Shown: piece after piece, positions 1 to 11,089 of the stretch
How positions within the stretch are numbered: the stretch's first letter is position 1
Layout of the letters: every line of letters starts with the position of its first letter
NCBI GenBank assembly: GCA_030247855.1
Contig: JAPDRN010000022.1
Coordinates: 186,001 to 250,000 of the forward strand
Reading direction: 5' to 3'
From: Knufia peltigerae
Taxonomy: Eukaryota; Ascomycota; Eurotiomycetes; Chaetothyriales; Trichomeriaceae
DNA length: 64,000 nt
The notes under the pieces: model-generated
Seen by the model: the letters and a program-made list of their open reading frames with translations, nothing else
Told to the model about the DNA's origin: nothing
Database searches by the model: none
Translations under genes and position numbers: made by a program

Positions 1-1787
1 TCTGCTTCAGCTGATGACCAAGGTGACGGAGGATGACGCCGAGGACGAATACAACACTGCCCGTGCAGCTTACCAGTGTCTGCAACTCTATGCACAAACG
101 ATCGGCGGGGAGATCGTCCCAACGGTGCTGGCATTCGTCGAACAGAATTTGCGCAGTGAGGACTGGACCAAGAGGGATGCCGCCGTATCCTCGTTCGGTG
201 CGATCATGGATGGCCCCGAGATCAAGACCCTGGATCCCCTGGTCAAACAAGCCCTCCCAGTTCTGATCGGCATGATGCAAGATCCCGTCGTCCAAGTACA
301 AGATTCGGCAGCGTATGCACTGAGCAGAATCTGTGACTATTGCTCGGACTGCATTGACCCATCAACACACCTCCAGCCTCTCATGTCGGCTCTCTTCAAT
401 GGCTTGATGGCCAACCCAAAGATTGCCGCATCCTGCTGTCTGGCACTCTTGAACTTGACGGAGCGATTTGTGGGTGAAGACGGAGCTGCTGCAAACCCTC
501 TTACGCCACATTTCCAGGACAGCGTCACCTCGTTGCTGGCCGTCACGGAAAAAGAAGGGGCCAATAACCAACTTCGAACTGCCGCTTATGAGGTTCTTGG
601 CGGTTTCGTGACCAATGCTGCTCATGATAGCCTACAGATTGTGGCAGAACTTTCCAACGTCGTCATCCAACGTCTGGAGGCCACAATCCCCATGCAGAAG
701 CAAATCGTTAGCATTGATGACAAGATCACTCTTGAAGAACTGCAAGTCAGCTTGAGCAGTGTCTTGCTTGCCATTGTTCAACGGCTCGAACAGAACATTG
801 CTCCTCAAGCAGACCGAGTCATGCAGATCTCATTGGAGGTTCTCAATGTCACTGGCCAGACCGCCGTTCCTGAAGTCATTTTCCAGATTGTCAGTGGGCT
901 GGCAAACGCTCTGGCAGGCGATTTCCTCAAGTACATGGACTCGTTTGTCCCGTATCTGTACAACGCCTTGGGCAATCAAGAGGCTCCAGATATGTGCTCT
1001 TTGGCCATTGGTCTTGTCAGCGACATCGTCCGTGCATTGGAGGACAAGGCCCAACCTTATTGCGACACGTTTATGAACTATCTTTTGAATAACCTTAGGG
1101 TATGTCGTGCTTGATGTTGTCAAAACTCAATAACTAACTTGATGCAGTCCGATAAACTTGCCAACCAACTCAAGCCTCCGATCCTTGAGACCTTTGGTGA
1201 TGTCGCCACCAGCATTGGCGAACACTTTGAGACTTACGTGACGGTGGTTGCCCAAGTCCTTCAACAGGCAAACAACGTGTCTGTTGCAAATGACGTTTCA
1301 TTTGACATGCTTGACTACATCGTGTCACTTCGTTCAGGGATTGCCGATGCCTGGTCCGGCTTGATCTTAGCTTTCAAGGGTACAGAGAAAGGTGAGAAAT
1401 CTGGTCATAGGAGATATGAACGACTTGCTTACATACACAACAGTGCAACTTCTTCAAAATTACGTCCCGACGATTTTCGACTTTCTACAAACAGTGTCGA
1501 ACGACTTGAACCGCAACGAAGGACTCCTGAGGGCTTGCATGGGCATCATTGCGTAAGTCACCTCTTGATAACAACTTCATCATCACTAACAGACTCGTTC
1601 AAGTGACCTCGGCGAGGCATTCCCAGACGGATCACTCTCCAACTATTACAGACAAGAATGGGTCACGAAACTCATCAAAGAAACTCGAGCTAGTCGCGAA
1701 TTTTCATCACGAACCATTACTGCAGCACGTTGGGCCAGAGAACAAGTCAAACGACAGACTCAACATCAAGGTACCGTCATGACTTGA
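1..1787 (+). CDS. kap95: Importin subunit beta-1 (karyopherin Kap95), 3' part
   Basis: Nuclear import receptor that carries cargo-importin alpha complexes through the nuclear pore and is released by Ran-GTP. The reading frame is open to the left edge (from base 2), so the gene is truncated. About 544 residues are visible of the usual roughly 860-880, so the N-terminal third lies outside. The protein is a run of HEAT repeats; segments such as KRDAAVSSFGAIMDG and VQVQDSAAYALSRICDY are typical of Kap95. Exons are 2-1099, 1148-1391, 1444-1552 and 1604-1787, and phases agree throughout. Introns are 1100-1147, 1392-1443 and 1553-1603, the last with a CACTAAC branch site. The protein ends QHQGTVMT. 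It is convergent with the tRNase Z gene. Family assignment is secure; exon edges come from consensus sites and phase. Confidence 0.93.
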
Positions 1788-3036
1788 TGTCGAAAAATAT
1801 CTCTAGTCCCGATTATGCTTATTCATCTCCCCGGCATCGACCACCGCCGTCCTACACCATCCTTGCCCAACACTAGCACCAGCACCAGCACTAGCCCAAA
1901 CCAAGCACAGCACAGCACAGCACAGCAGTCCCCAGTCTGTCAGAACGCTGACCACCGGTCGTTGAAAAGGTCATTTCTCATCAGAAGCCGATACCATTGT
2001 GGAATCAGCTGAAGTTGATGACGAATCAGACCTTCAACGGTACGGAGCATATGGTCACGTCGACAAGCGACAACCCTTCTGGCGCAACCAGATTGGCATT
2101 CAGCCACAGCACCCCGTGCAATCACCTCGACAAGTACCACCGAGTCGTCCAATTTGTCCGAGACCACTGCCTCTCCTGCCACCTTGTTACTATGGCCCTC
2201 AACTCGGCACTTACTGCGGCCGCATCAACTATGAATTGCTCCCTAGGTGGGTATCAGGATGGACCGACCGATCCTCTATAGATGAAGATCAGACCTCGAT
2301 CTTTTCCTTCAACCCCAGTACTGGACACCCGTTATTGGAAGAATGAAAGATCAGGGGATGGTTGAGAGCAGGTAGCATGGACGATTATCGGAAGGTGTAT
2401 TGGCAGGACTGAATGTACCGACTGGCGCGTTGATTTGGAAATACACACAGACAGAGCACCATGATACCCCCTCGCATATTTCTATTCCCCCCTTTCTTCC
2501 CTCCTCCGTCCCACCAAATTTCCCCCTTTTCCCGTCAATCCTTTGCGTGTTCGAAGGACATGCTTGGAGTTTTCTTGGGGCGAAAAAGACACTTTAGAAC
2601 GAACGCTAGAGTGTATTTTTTTTGTCTTCATGGCCTCATGATATGTTTGTAGACTAGTCATTTGAATTTGCAACCCCCCCAAGACTTGTTTTTTTCTTCT
2701 CGAGTTTGAGGTAGACAGACAGACAGACGAACAAAGACAGAGACAGACTAAGCGAGTGTTTTGTGTCAGAGTTGGAGAGTTGATGATTGGGGGGTTTTTT
2801 TTGTATTAGAAAATAGATTCCACCGTCCTTTTCGTCACGCGCCCCGGAAAGTACCTCTGTAGGTATGTGCCCAGTCGGTAGGAGGGCATTTTGGCTTTGA
2901 CGTAGCAAATCATGTTCACAGGGTGCTCACTTTGATTTTCAGGCCGACAATGCCGCACCGACAGAGAAAAGAGTCTTTTGTGGGAAAAAAGAAAAAAAAA
3001 GGGTCGCGATGAGCAGCGACAGAGCATGTCCTTTTT

Positions 3037-3079
<43 letters not shown>

Positions 3080-3480
3080 AGGTGGGTACTTGTATGCAAG
3101 CACCCGCTCTCACTCAGTTACTTGTTTAGTGGAGAGTGAGTGATGTAGGTGTACAAAGACTGAGTGGTACTACTCGGCCAATACCAGCCCTGTTTGGAAG
3201 GGAGGGAGGAGATTCTTGGACCTCCTGAAACGTTTTCCACACAAGTACGGAGTGACACAACAACAACAATGACCACGACAGCAAAGTACCCCTTTTTTTT
3301 TCTTCTCTTCTCCAATCGACCGTCGGCTTGGCTCGTTTTTTGGAGCGAGGAATTGGTCTTTGGTGTCCAACGTTCCGTCCGTTTGTGCCTTTGTCCCGCA
3401 AAGGGAGACAGAGAGAGAGAGAGAGAGGAAGAAGAAGAAGCGGGCGTGGACCTTTGTTGTATTGGAAAGGGGAGCACAAT
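1788..3480. other. Convergent 3' intergenic region, no supported gene
   Basis: About 1.7 kb between the ends of kap95 and the tRNase Z gene. It holds CACCAG/CACAG-type low-complexity sequence near 1875-1925, pyrimidine-rich tracts near 2485-2540, a (TC)n run at 3040-3077 and a (GA)n run near 3411-3426. A 115-codon open frame at 1999-2346 shows no family feature I recognise. Probably 3' UTRs and spacer. Confidence 0.6.
3040..3077. repeat. (TC)n microsatellite
   Basis: About 19 uninterrupted TC units seen directly. A shorter (GA)n run lies near 3411-3426, just beyond the stop codon of the tRNase Z gene. Confidence 0.95.
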
Positions 3481-6400
3481 CTAGGCAGGCGCAGGGTCGA
3501 GTTTACGCTTCTTCTGCTCCTTTTCCTCTCGTTGACCTGGACTCGTCGTCCCCTCGTCGTCGTCGTCATCATCGTCGGCCGTGACGTCCCCGGCATCACA
3601 TTTCTGAAGACGCTTAGCATTCTCATCCGATTTCAAACGTGTGTCGTTCTCACCAGCTTGTGCCTGTCCCTGGGCCTGGGTCCGAGGTTGGGATGATGAG
3701 GTCGTCGTCATGTCCCCGTCAGGCTCAACGGCGCTCCCGTTACTTGTCGCACTCGTAGATTGTCCTCCGTTTCCTCCACCACCACCGATCTCCCTCTCTT
3801 GCCCGAGCTTCCTCTTGTTGCCCTTTTGCTGGTTCGCAGCCTTTTGGGCCTTCTTCTTGGCCTGGGACTCTTCGAACCTCCTCCTGTGGGCCTCCTGGCG
3901 GGCGATTTTTTCGGCATTCTTCCGCTCCTCGATCGCCTTCAGTGCGGCACTGACCTCCTGCCGTTCTTTGTCACGCTTGATCTGTTCGACCTCAAACATT
4001 CTCGAAATCGCCGGGAAGAGTTTCTTCATCGACGCGATCTGCGAGACTCTGACTCTCATGAGGTCGAAAGCGACACCAATGTTCAGGTTGCGAGTGACGT
4101 CCCCATCCAACCAGGCTGTAGCGTCGGACTTTTGAGACACTCCACTCGCTTCTTCTTGAGGTGCACCGATCCCAGGACCGGCCGTCATTTCACCGTCATC
4201 GTCATCGAGCAACTCCTCTTCCGACACACGCTCCGGCATCTTTACGCCGCTGAGCACCGGGATCTTTTGGTACCTTTGGCTAAAGTGGGTGAGGATCAGG
4301 TTCTTCGCCCGCATGCCCAAAGCAACACCGACTGCCTCTCCCGTCGTGCAGTGCTTCTTGGCCTTCGCGTCACCCTCGAGGCCATCGTCGAAAGTGGCCT
4401 CGTGAACAAGGACATCGGAATCGGCGCCGATCTGGCAGAAGGATTCATTCGGTCGACAGTCGCCACTGTATGAGAACTTGAACCCGTCGTTGAACGTGAC
4501 AGAGATTGCTTGAGCACCGTGGCAGTGATTGACTCTTACCGTTTTTAATTCCCGAATGGGGACGTCAGCCTGCCGAAGGTCGAATGGCAACCCGCGTAGT
4601 GACATGGCAGGCGATCTTGCCCAGTGGCAGACAACAGGAATGCAGAGAGACTCTGTCCGCGCCCCGAGAACCGTCTGATAATCGTCCATATAGTCAATCA
4701 TATTCTCCTCCGAAATCAGACAAGGAGGTGCAGGACGAGGCGCGCCCTGACTTGTACGCGCTTTGCGAGCTGCCATGGCAGCTTGAAGGATTGACATGGT
4801 ACCCAGGTGATGGTCGGCATGAAGATGTGAAATCCAAACAGCCTTGAGATTGTACAGTATTTCGTCCAGCTGCTCTTTATCATATAGTCGTCTTAATTGA
4901 CCCAACGTCCCCTCTCCACAATCAAATAGGTAGTTGCCCATTCCGTGAGGCATTCGAAGCAAGACAGCAGATACGTTGCGGTATTTCGATGGCGCCGCAG
5001 AGCCGGTTCCCAACGTTAGAATTTCTGGTTCCTCTAAATCACTAGATGAGGCCGGCGTAGATCTCTGATATGGGGACATGTCCTCGGGAAATAAATATCT
5101 GATCGTTTGGTCCAACGCGAGACCCAATGTCGCTAGGTCTTCGGTTGCCGGAACTTCACTGTCATCGAGAGTAAGCTTTGGTTCAATATTGACCTTCAAT
5201 CCCCTCGTTGCAGCGACAATTTCGATCTCAGGGTCATCAACTTTGATCATCGCCCGCACGTCTTGTAAATCTCTGCCCTTTGCATGCCGACAGGGTTTGT
5301 ATCCATTGAAATTGTCGTATCGAGGGACCGTAAAGAACTCCGAAGCAATTTTGGACAGCCTCAACGAGGATCGAGCACTCGATGTTTGGGTGATATAATC
5401 GGTGCTGATATCTGGATGCGATATGATATGTTTCATGGACTTAAACTTATGTAGCAGCGACTGGAAACGCGGGCTGAAGGGCAGACTACCTCTGCACACC
5501 CAGACAGCCGCCTCGACGCCCTCAAGGAGTTCATCACCCTGGTCTCCTAATTGTGTCTCAAGAGAAAGGAAATGGGAGACCGAAGGGACGTCAAAAATGG
5601 CGATGCCTCTTCCCGGTCGGCCTGGTTCGAGAACCATGTCTGGTGTAATCATTTCACCCTTTTCGTTTTCAACACTTTTGCCGGCAACTAGCTCCGCAAA
5701 CTTTTTGCCAGGCTTGAGGGAAAGTTCCTTCGCTTTTTGGGGCGAAAAGGCCCCGCGCTGCGCATGCCCCTTGACGATATAAGACATGGAGACATTGCTT
5801 GGAAGTCCCGATGCATCAGGAAGCTTCTCAACTGTCGACGCAGGCCAAGGGGTACGTACCAACACCGCAGTATCGAGCGTTAGTCCACCAATGTTGTTCT
5901 GGTCGAGGCATGTGTGGGGCTGTAGTTCCTTGGTTTCTGGGTTTCTTGTCCATACTAGGGCAGGGAGATTGATGTCTTTGAGTTTGGTCTCAACAAGTCG
6001 ATCTTTTTTCCATCCAGAGTCGAACATATTGTTCACAATTTTACTGCGAAGAGCCTGTTCGGTTTCACTACGGAGCTCGTCGAGCTCATGCTCGCAAGGA
6101 ATGCGGTCAGTATCAGATAGGTCGGTGATGTCAGAATCAGCAGACGTATCGGCGCCAGGATGTGTCGCGATTGCCCAGGCACGAATGTTTTCGTCTTCAT
6201 GGATTTTTCGAGGCATTTTGTGTTTAGCTGCATCGAATTCGTGAACGGAAAGGGGCATCCCTGTGCGAAACACAAATCTTCGAGCGCAGGCAAGAGATTG
6301 AAGTTGTTTCGGCCCTCCGTAGATATTGAGTCTCGGTCGTTGGTTCGAGCCATCGCTTTCAACCTCACCCTGCTGTACATCAGCCATGGTAAGGATCGTA

Positions 6401-7050
6401 CCTATCAGCCCTCCATTGTTCCATTCAGTTTTGCCGGTCAAGAACAGCCCTCGGATCTTCCGCAGGCCTAGTCCGCGCTGGATGGACGCTCTTTGTGTCC
6501 CCTCAGCTAGTTGTCCAATAAGATATCTCTTGCTGTCAAAGTGCAACAGTAGACTAGTTCCGGGAGTATCAGAGGTTGGTGTAGTTATAAACTGGGCGTG
6601 AAAATTCGTCCGTACACCAACAGATTTCAGTCCATGATCGTGATGGCTCATCTTGACAATCTTCGCTCGCGCTCTTCGCAGCTCCGTCTTGGACGGTGGT
6701 ATATTTCGCCGCTTCCTCACGGCAAGGAGTGCTGTCTTGTGAAAATTTCGTATTTCCTTCTTCCTTTGCGCTTTCTTGTGGGCGCACACATTGCCAGAAC
6801 CGGGCGCCGTTTGTGATGGGAGGCCTAGATCCGGATGATTGCCGTTTGATCGGCCATGGGACTGAGTAGTGGGCAATCTCAGATATTTGACAGTCGAAAG
6901 ATGTTTATAGGATTGTGCAAGAAAAGGTACTCGGGGTGTACTCAATCGTCTGGTAAGCAGCCGGTGCGTGAAGAAGGCCTGTCGGCGAACAAGAGCACGA
7001 GTAAAGGAAGCCAGGGCGACAGTATGCTTGAATAATAGACAACACAACAC
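3481..7050 (-). CDS. trz1: Long-form ribonuclease Z (tRNase Z, Trz1/ELAC2 type)
   Basis: Endonuclease that removes 3' trailers from precursor tRNAs in nucleus and mitochondria. Single exon, 1189 residues. The N-terminal half (about 145-520) is the degenerate, non-catalytic metallo-beta-lactamase half of long tRNase Z. The catalytic half starts near 690 (LTLGTGSAAPSKYRNVS) and carries the metal-binding motif SHLHADHHLG with H742, H744, D746 and H747, then YSGDCRPN (about 860), HEATF (about 880) and ILTHFSQRY (about 915). The first about 60 residues are rich in Arg, Ser and Leu and poor in acids, like a mitochondrial presequence. A second in-frame Met at residue 134 (DNA 6651-6649) follows a Lys/Arg-rich stretch and could give a nuclear form. 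The C-terminus is a Lys/Glu-rich, probably helical tail with an Asp run (DDDDDDD), beyond the usual catalytic fold. Confidence 0.95.
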   Translation of the reverse strand: MLCCLLFKHTVALASFTRALVRRQAFFTHRLLTRRLSTPRVPFLAQSYKHLSTVKYLRLPTTQSHGRSNGNHPDLGLPSQTAPGSGNVCAHKKAQRKKEIRNFHKTALLAVRKRRNIPPSKTELRRARAKIVKMSHHDHGLKSVGVRTNFHAQFITTPTSDTPGTSLLLHFDSKRYLIGQLAEGTQRASIQRGLGLRKIRGLFLTGKTEWNNGGLIGTILTMADVQQGEVESDGSNQRPRLNIYGGPKQLQSLACARRFVFRTGMPLSVHEFDAAKHKMPRKIHEDENIRAWAIATHPGADTSADSDITDLSDTDRIPCEHELDELRSETEQALRSKIVNNMFDSGWKKDRLVETKLKDINLPALVWTRNPETKELQPHTCLDQNNIGGLTLDTAVLVRTPWPASTVEKLPDASGLPSNVSMSYIVKGHAQRGAFSPQKAKELSLKPGKKFAELVAGKSVENEKGEMITPDMVLEPGRPGRGIAIFDVPSVSHFLSLETQLGDQGDELLEGVEAAVWVCRGSLPFSPRFQSLLHKFKSMKHIISHPDISTDYITQTSSARSSLRLSKIASEFFTVPRYDNFNGYKPCRHAKGRDLQDVRAMIKVDDPEIEIVAATRGLKVNIEPKLTLDDSEVPATEDLATLGLALDQTIRYLFPEDMSPYQRSTPASSSDLEEPEILTLGTGSAAPSKYRNVSAVLLRMPHGMGNYLFDCGEGTLGQLRRLYDKEQLDEILYNLKAVWISHLHADHHLGTMSILQAAMAARKARTSQGAPRPAPPCLISEENMIDYMDDYQTVLGARTESLCIPVVCHWARSPAMSLRGLPFDLRQADVPIRELKTVRVNHCHGAQAISVTFNDGFKFSYSGDCRPNESFCQIGADSDVLVHEATFDDGLEGDAKAKKHCTTGEAVGVALGMRAKNLILTHFSQRYQKIPVLSGVKMPERVSEEELLDDDDGEMTAGPGIGAPQEEASGVSQKSDATAWLDGDVTRNLNIGVAFDLMRVRVSQIASMKKLFPAISRMFEVEQIKRDKERQEVSAALKAIEERKNAEKIARQEAHRRRFEESQAKKKAQKAANQQKGNKRKLGQEREIGGGGGNGGQSTSATSNGSAVEPDGDMTTTSSSQPRTQAQGQAQAGENDTRLKSDENAKRLQKCDAGDVTADDDDDDDEGTTSPGQREEKEQKKRKLDPAPA

Positions 7051-7499
7051 CAGACAGCAAGCATATGGTATACTAGCTCATCAAGAAGTCAACTTGTGCC
7101 AAAGGAATGTGGGACGGTGCGTCTCAATAAAGATGGATGAGTCGACTTAGAAAAATGTTCCTGTCTGCACAAATAAAATGTTGTCTACGAATGCGTCACT
7201 GCGCGTACTGTCCCCGCCAATTGGATCGACTCAAAGTCCGCTCACAACTTGCAATATACCATTACTACCCCGTCTGTATAGACGTATTATCTCTACGGTA
7301 ATCGTTCATGTATGTCCAACTGCGTGTTGCTTTTCGCAAGAGAGCATATACGCCTACGTGAGCAGAAAGTGGAAAGGAGAGAAACAGACCAGGTTCATAA
7401 ACTATATACTACCCAAGCATCCAAAGGCTAGAAGGATGGACATCTCTTCTCATCCATCATTCATCCCTGGCACCATTGTCAATAATAAAATAATTCACT
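7051..7499. other. Intergenic spacer between two tandem minus-strand genes
   Basis: About 450 nt containing the promoter side of the tRNase Z gene and the 3' end of the bZIP gene. No coding signal or strong repeat is visible. Confidence 0.6.
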
Positions 7500-9253
7500 T
7501 TACGTGCTCGGAGTAAAGTCTGCAAGTCTACTGCAAGCTGCATCCAGGATCGAACACATTCTTTTCAGACTGTCCAACTTCTCCTCTTCTGTTATGTCTT
7601 CATCCGTGGGAACCGGGGTCAAGTCAACATCAGCAGAAGACTCGCAACAGGCAGGTACAGAGGAATCAAAGTACAATGCAAAAGCCTCGCGGTCTAGTAC
7701 GACAGAGTCATCGACCTGAGTGGGCTTCGATTGCTCTGCCTCGTGTTCAAAGGTTCTAGGAGTCTCTGGAATGGCTGGAGTCGATTTAGCAGACTTCAAT
7801 ACACTCGAGAATGATGATGACTTTGAGGACAGAGCTTCAACATCAAGCACAGGAGCTTGAGGTAGTTCTGTCACCGCAAATACTTGGAAGTCGTTCGTTG
7901 GTAGGGCAGTCATCCAGGCGTTAGAAGGCTGAAACGCCGCAAAATCCATTGGTGTTTCCGGTATCAAAGCCATTCCTATTTGGGGTTGTTGAACGTGCAT
8001 CTGTTGGGCACTGTTATGGGAGGCAACGTCCTTCTGGGCGGACTGAGGCTGAGACTGACTTTGGTTTTGACCAGCCTTTTGTTTTTGAGCGTCGAGTTGA
8101 GTGTTTGGCGCCGGGAGGCCGGATTGGCTCAACTCTTGTAAGAAACCAGAGAAGGCCTGCGAGGAGAGCAACATGCGGGTGAGATCGGTGAGACGGGTAT
8201 TCTCTTCCCGTAGTTGCTGGTTTTGTGTCCGTAGTTCATTTGCTTCCTGTGCCTTGGCAGCGACTTCGCCTTCCAGTTGGCCAATGTATTCTAAGGGACA
8301 GTCAGTAGGAAGATCATCTGAGGCCAGGTACATGACTACGACTCACCTTTTCTGCGAGAGCGGAATGCACGAGCTGATACTTTGTTTCTGAGCTGTCGTC
8401 TTTCTTTGCTGGACAATTTCTTGCCCTCTTCGCTGGCCAAAAGCCTTTCATCATCATCCATTTCGTCTTCATCCTTCTTCATCTTAGGCATTCCTGAGAT
8501 GCCGCTGACAGAAGCATCTTCTTCTGAGTGAGATACAACACTGGCCTGTCTCATGCGGTTGAGGACTTTAGAAATGCTCTCTTCAACAAGAGGATCCTTG
8601 GTAAGTGGAGTCTTGGTGGGCGAGGGAATTGGAAGGGGCTTCTGTCCTGTAGGTCGCTGCTGCTGTTGACGGGCCATTTGCTCCTGTTTTTGAGCCTGCT
8701 GCGCTTTTGCTTGAGCGGCTTGTTGACTGTGCATGCCCGGATAGATTCGTTGAACCGGTGCGGAGCCATTGTTGCCAGCGCCGACCAATGTATTGGGACT
8801 GACAAACTGGTTCTGGCCAGAGGATTGGTCCGGGAAGAACATGGCTGGGAGATCGTTCGGGGAATCCGTCTCAAAGTCCATGTCTGCAGGGTTTTGCTTG
8901 AAATCAAACTCGTCCAAATTACTCAATGGCATATTCAATGTCTCGGTGGGCATGACAAAACCTCCGGTCGATTCGTTGTAGTGAAGTCCGCTTGCTCTGT
9001 TGATGTTGAATGTGCTCGCTAATGCTCCGATAGGAATGCCTGTCTGTTGATGATACGCATCATACTGGAAGCTCGGCGCAGGGAAGGATTGAGACGAGGC
9101 GGACGAGGCAAATGTGGTTGCGGAATTGGGGAGGGTAGACGATTGAGGAGTCAGCATAGGCACTGACCTCGCGTTGGGAGTCGATGACGGGGTGAAGTCG
9201 TTGTCTAGGTTAAGAAAAGAATCGGGATCAAAGTTTGTGTTGAGATGGTTCAT
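7500..9253 (-). CDS. bZIP transcription factor
   Basis: Sequence-specific nuclear regulator of 565 residues from two exons, 9253-8347 and 8290-7500. The intron (8346-8291, GTGAGT donor, TTAG acceptor) falls exactly between the basic region and the zipper. The basic region is at about 280-303: QLRNKVSARAFRSRRK fits the N-x7-R signature (N290, R298). A leucine-zipper coiled coil follows (EYIGQLEGEVAAKAQEANEL and on). The N-terminus is Asn/Ser/Pro-rich with a Gln-rich tract near 190-210 (QQAAQAKAQQAQKQEQ), probably an activation region. The C-terminal about 200 residues are acidic and Ser/Pro-rich. The basic region resembles the fungal IDI-4-like bZIP group as I recall it, but this is a family-level impression and targets cannot be inferred. 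The upstream leader contains long alternative-frame ORFs. Confidence 0.9.
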
Positions 9254-11089
9254 CCTGGAGATGTTGTTGATGGTTGGGGGTGGGTTGGTGTGTATCGGTC
9301 TGCGCGGCCAAGGATGTTGCCTGGATTAGCGGGTTCAATGTGACCGCCTGCGGATAACGATCGTTCTGAGGCGGATGGTGTTGAGGTCGTGTCGATGAGG
9401 TTCTTTGGGGGACAACGAGGGTGATCGAGGCGTCTGGGAGCAGGAGGAGTAGTAGTGAGAAGGGAAAGAGTAGAAAGGGATGAGAAGTTGGCAGTGAGTT
9501 GCAGCTGGACTGGGAAGGGATGAACAGTGAGCAGTGAATAGTGGGCAGTGGGCAGTGAGCAGAGGGAGACAAGAGGGACGAAGACCAGCGCCCGTCGGGC
9601 CCGGCAGAAGCCAAAGATGAGTGACTGAGGCTGTGCCGTGATTCACCTCCAATCACATTCTGTTTGCGACTGGCAGCGACGGAACACCGGCATCCTCCAC
9701 TCCGGTCCTCCAACTCACCGAGCCCACCTCTTTGGGTCATCCTTGGGTGCCTTAGGGATGCCATGAAAACCCCCCGAGTGCAAAGTCGTTCCTAACACTC
9801 GGTGCATCGACTTGTGCTGTATCTCCGACCCGAGTATTGTATCGAATGCTGGTCGATCTTCTACAAGAGTACATATCCAGATTATGGCACTTACAGATCC
9901 CTGTACACAGCGCAGTACTTGATCCAATGCCCACGGAAGTACCTGAACACCGCACGTCCCCTTGTTTATCCATATTACTGGCTGCTGGCACATCGGCGTG
10001 TGTTCTATTCATGGTAAAGTCTCAGTTCCACTTCCGGTACCTGCAAACTGAGTTTTTCTGGTGGTCTGCGAGGACATCAATTGCCGCGCTGTCAAATCAA
10101 ATCTGTTTTCAAACGACAGAACTCTGCGGTCTTCGATGTATGAGAGAGTCCTACTGTGCAAAAGGGGTTATTCTGGGGATAGCTGGCATGTCAGACGTGA
10201 ACTAGACGTCTCCTTGATAACCTTCACTCGGTCGACCCTTTAGCCACAACCAAGAGCCGTGTGCTCCGAAACACCGTTGAAACAGCCCCTGTTCTGTCGG
10301 AGCCACAGCTGTCATCCCTGAGATTTTATTGACAGCACGCGAGATATGAAATGAGGTAGTCGTGACCTTGGCTCTCGCGAGCTCGATCCTCGCGGATTGC
10401 ATGAGTCGTGCCCTCACACAACCACTTTTATTGTGAAATGACGCTTGCTTCCCAATCCACTAGTGATACATAGGGCACACTTCAGCCCTCCTGCGATGTC
10501 CAAGCCTTCAATTACTCATGAACCTGCTCGCAAGCTGACGTAGCCCAGCAGCCACATCTGGAAGTAATCCTCCAAAATTCCGAATGCTCCGGTGTGAATC
10601 GAACAAAGGCGACGGAAAAGACCTCGTAAGCAGCTTGGCAGCACCAGTAAGCCGTGTTTGATGGAATTCAGTGAGAACGAGGAGTCAATCGCTGCTATTA
10701 GGCGCCTGTATCACGTGACTCTATGGAGCGCCACAGACAGCCACATTGCACAGCCACAAGCTGCTGTCGACCCTTTCTTACTCGTACGAGGCGGTACGAG
10801 CAGCACCAAACAACTTGTCGTCCATCTCCGAGTTTTTCATCTTCTCCTCGTCCATCAAACGGCTGTGTGCTATCCAAAAGTGAAATTGTGACTAATCGCA
10901 GTTGCATCCTCGCACTTCACCTGTCCTCGGTTGAAGCCATTCGTTGGAACATTTGGCTTGCTCTTTCCGCGCGTGCCTCATCCTTCATCCTGTCCGAGTC
11001 CATGTGTTTGTTAATCATGATAATATAGCTTTGTTGATGTCTGGTTTTCCAATGCCAGAAATCATTCCACTATTTCACACCTCGTCACC
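9254..11089. other. Divergent promoter region between bZIP and cnxABC genes
   Basis: About 1.8 kb between two gene starts. Bases about 9525-9560 hold imperfect GGGCAGTG/AGTGAGC repeats. A minus-strand ORF at 9764-9228 overlaps the bZIP start in another frame and could be an upstream ORF. An inverted repeat CTCGTAC...GTACGAG lies at 10781-10800. No conserved protein is visible. Confidence 0.55.

Noticed and set aside
1999..2346. 115-codon ORF downstream of kap95.
   Set aside because: No recognisable domain, proline-rich by composition, in the 3' region of a convergent pair.
3641..4473. Overlapping plus-strand ORFs of 164 and 237 codons.
   Set aside because: Antisense to the Lys/Glu-rich end of tRNase Z; Leu/Phe-rich composition is the complement of Lys/Glu codons.
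10585..10610. B-box-like GTTCGATTC on the minus strand, possible tRNA.
   Set aside because: The T-arm stem does not pair and no A-box or acceptor stem is found at the right distance.
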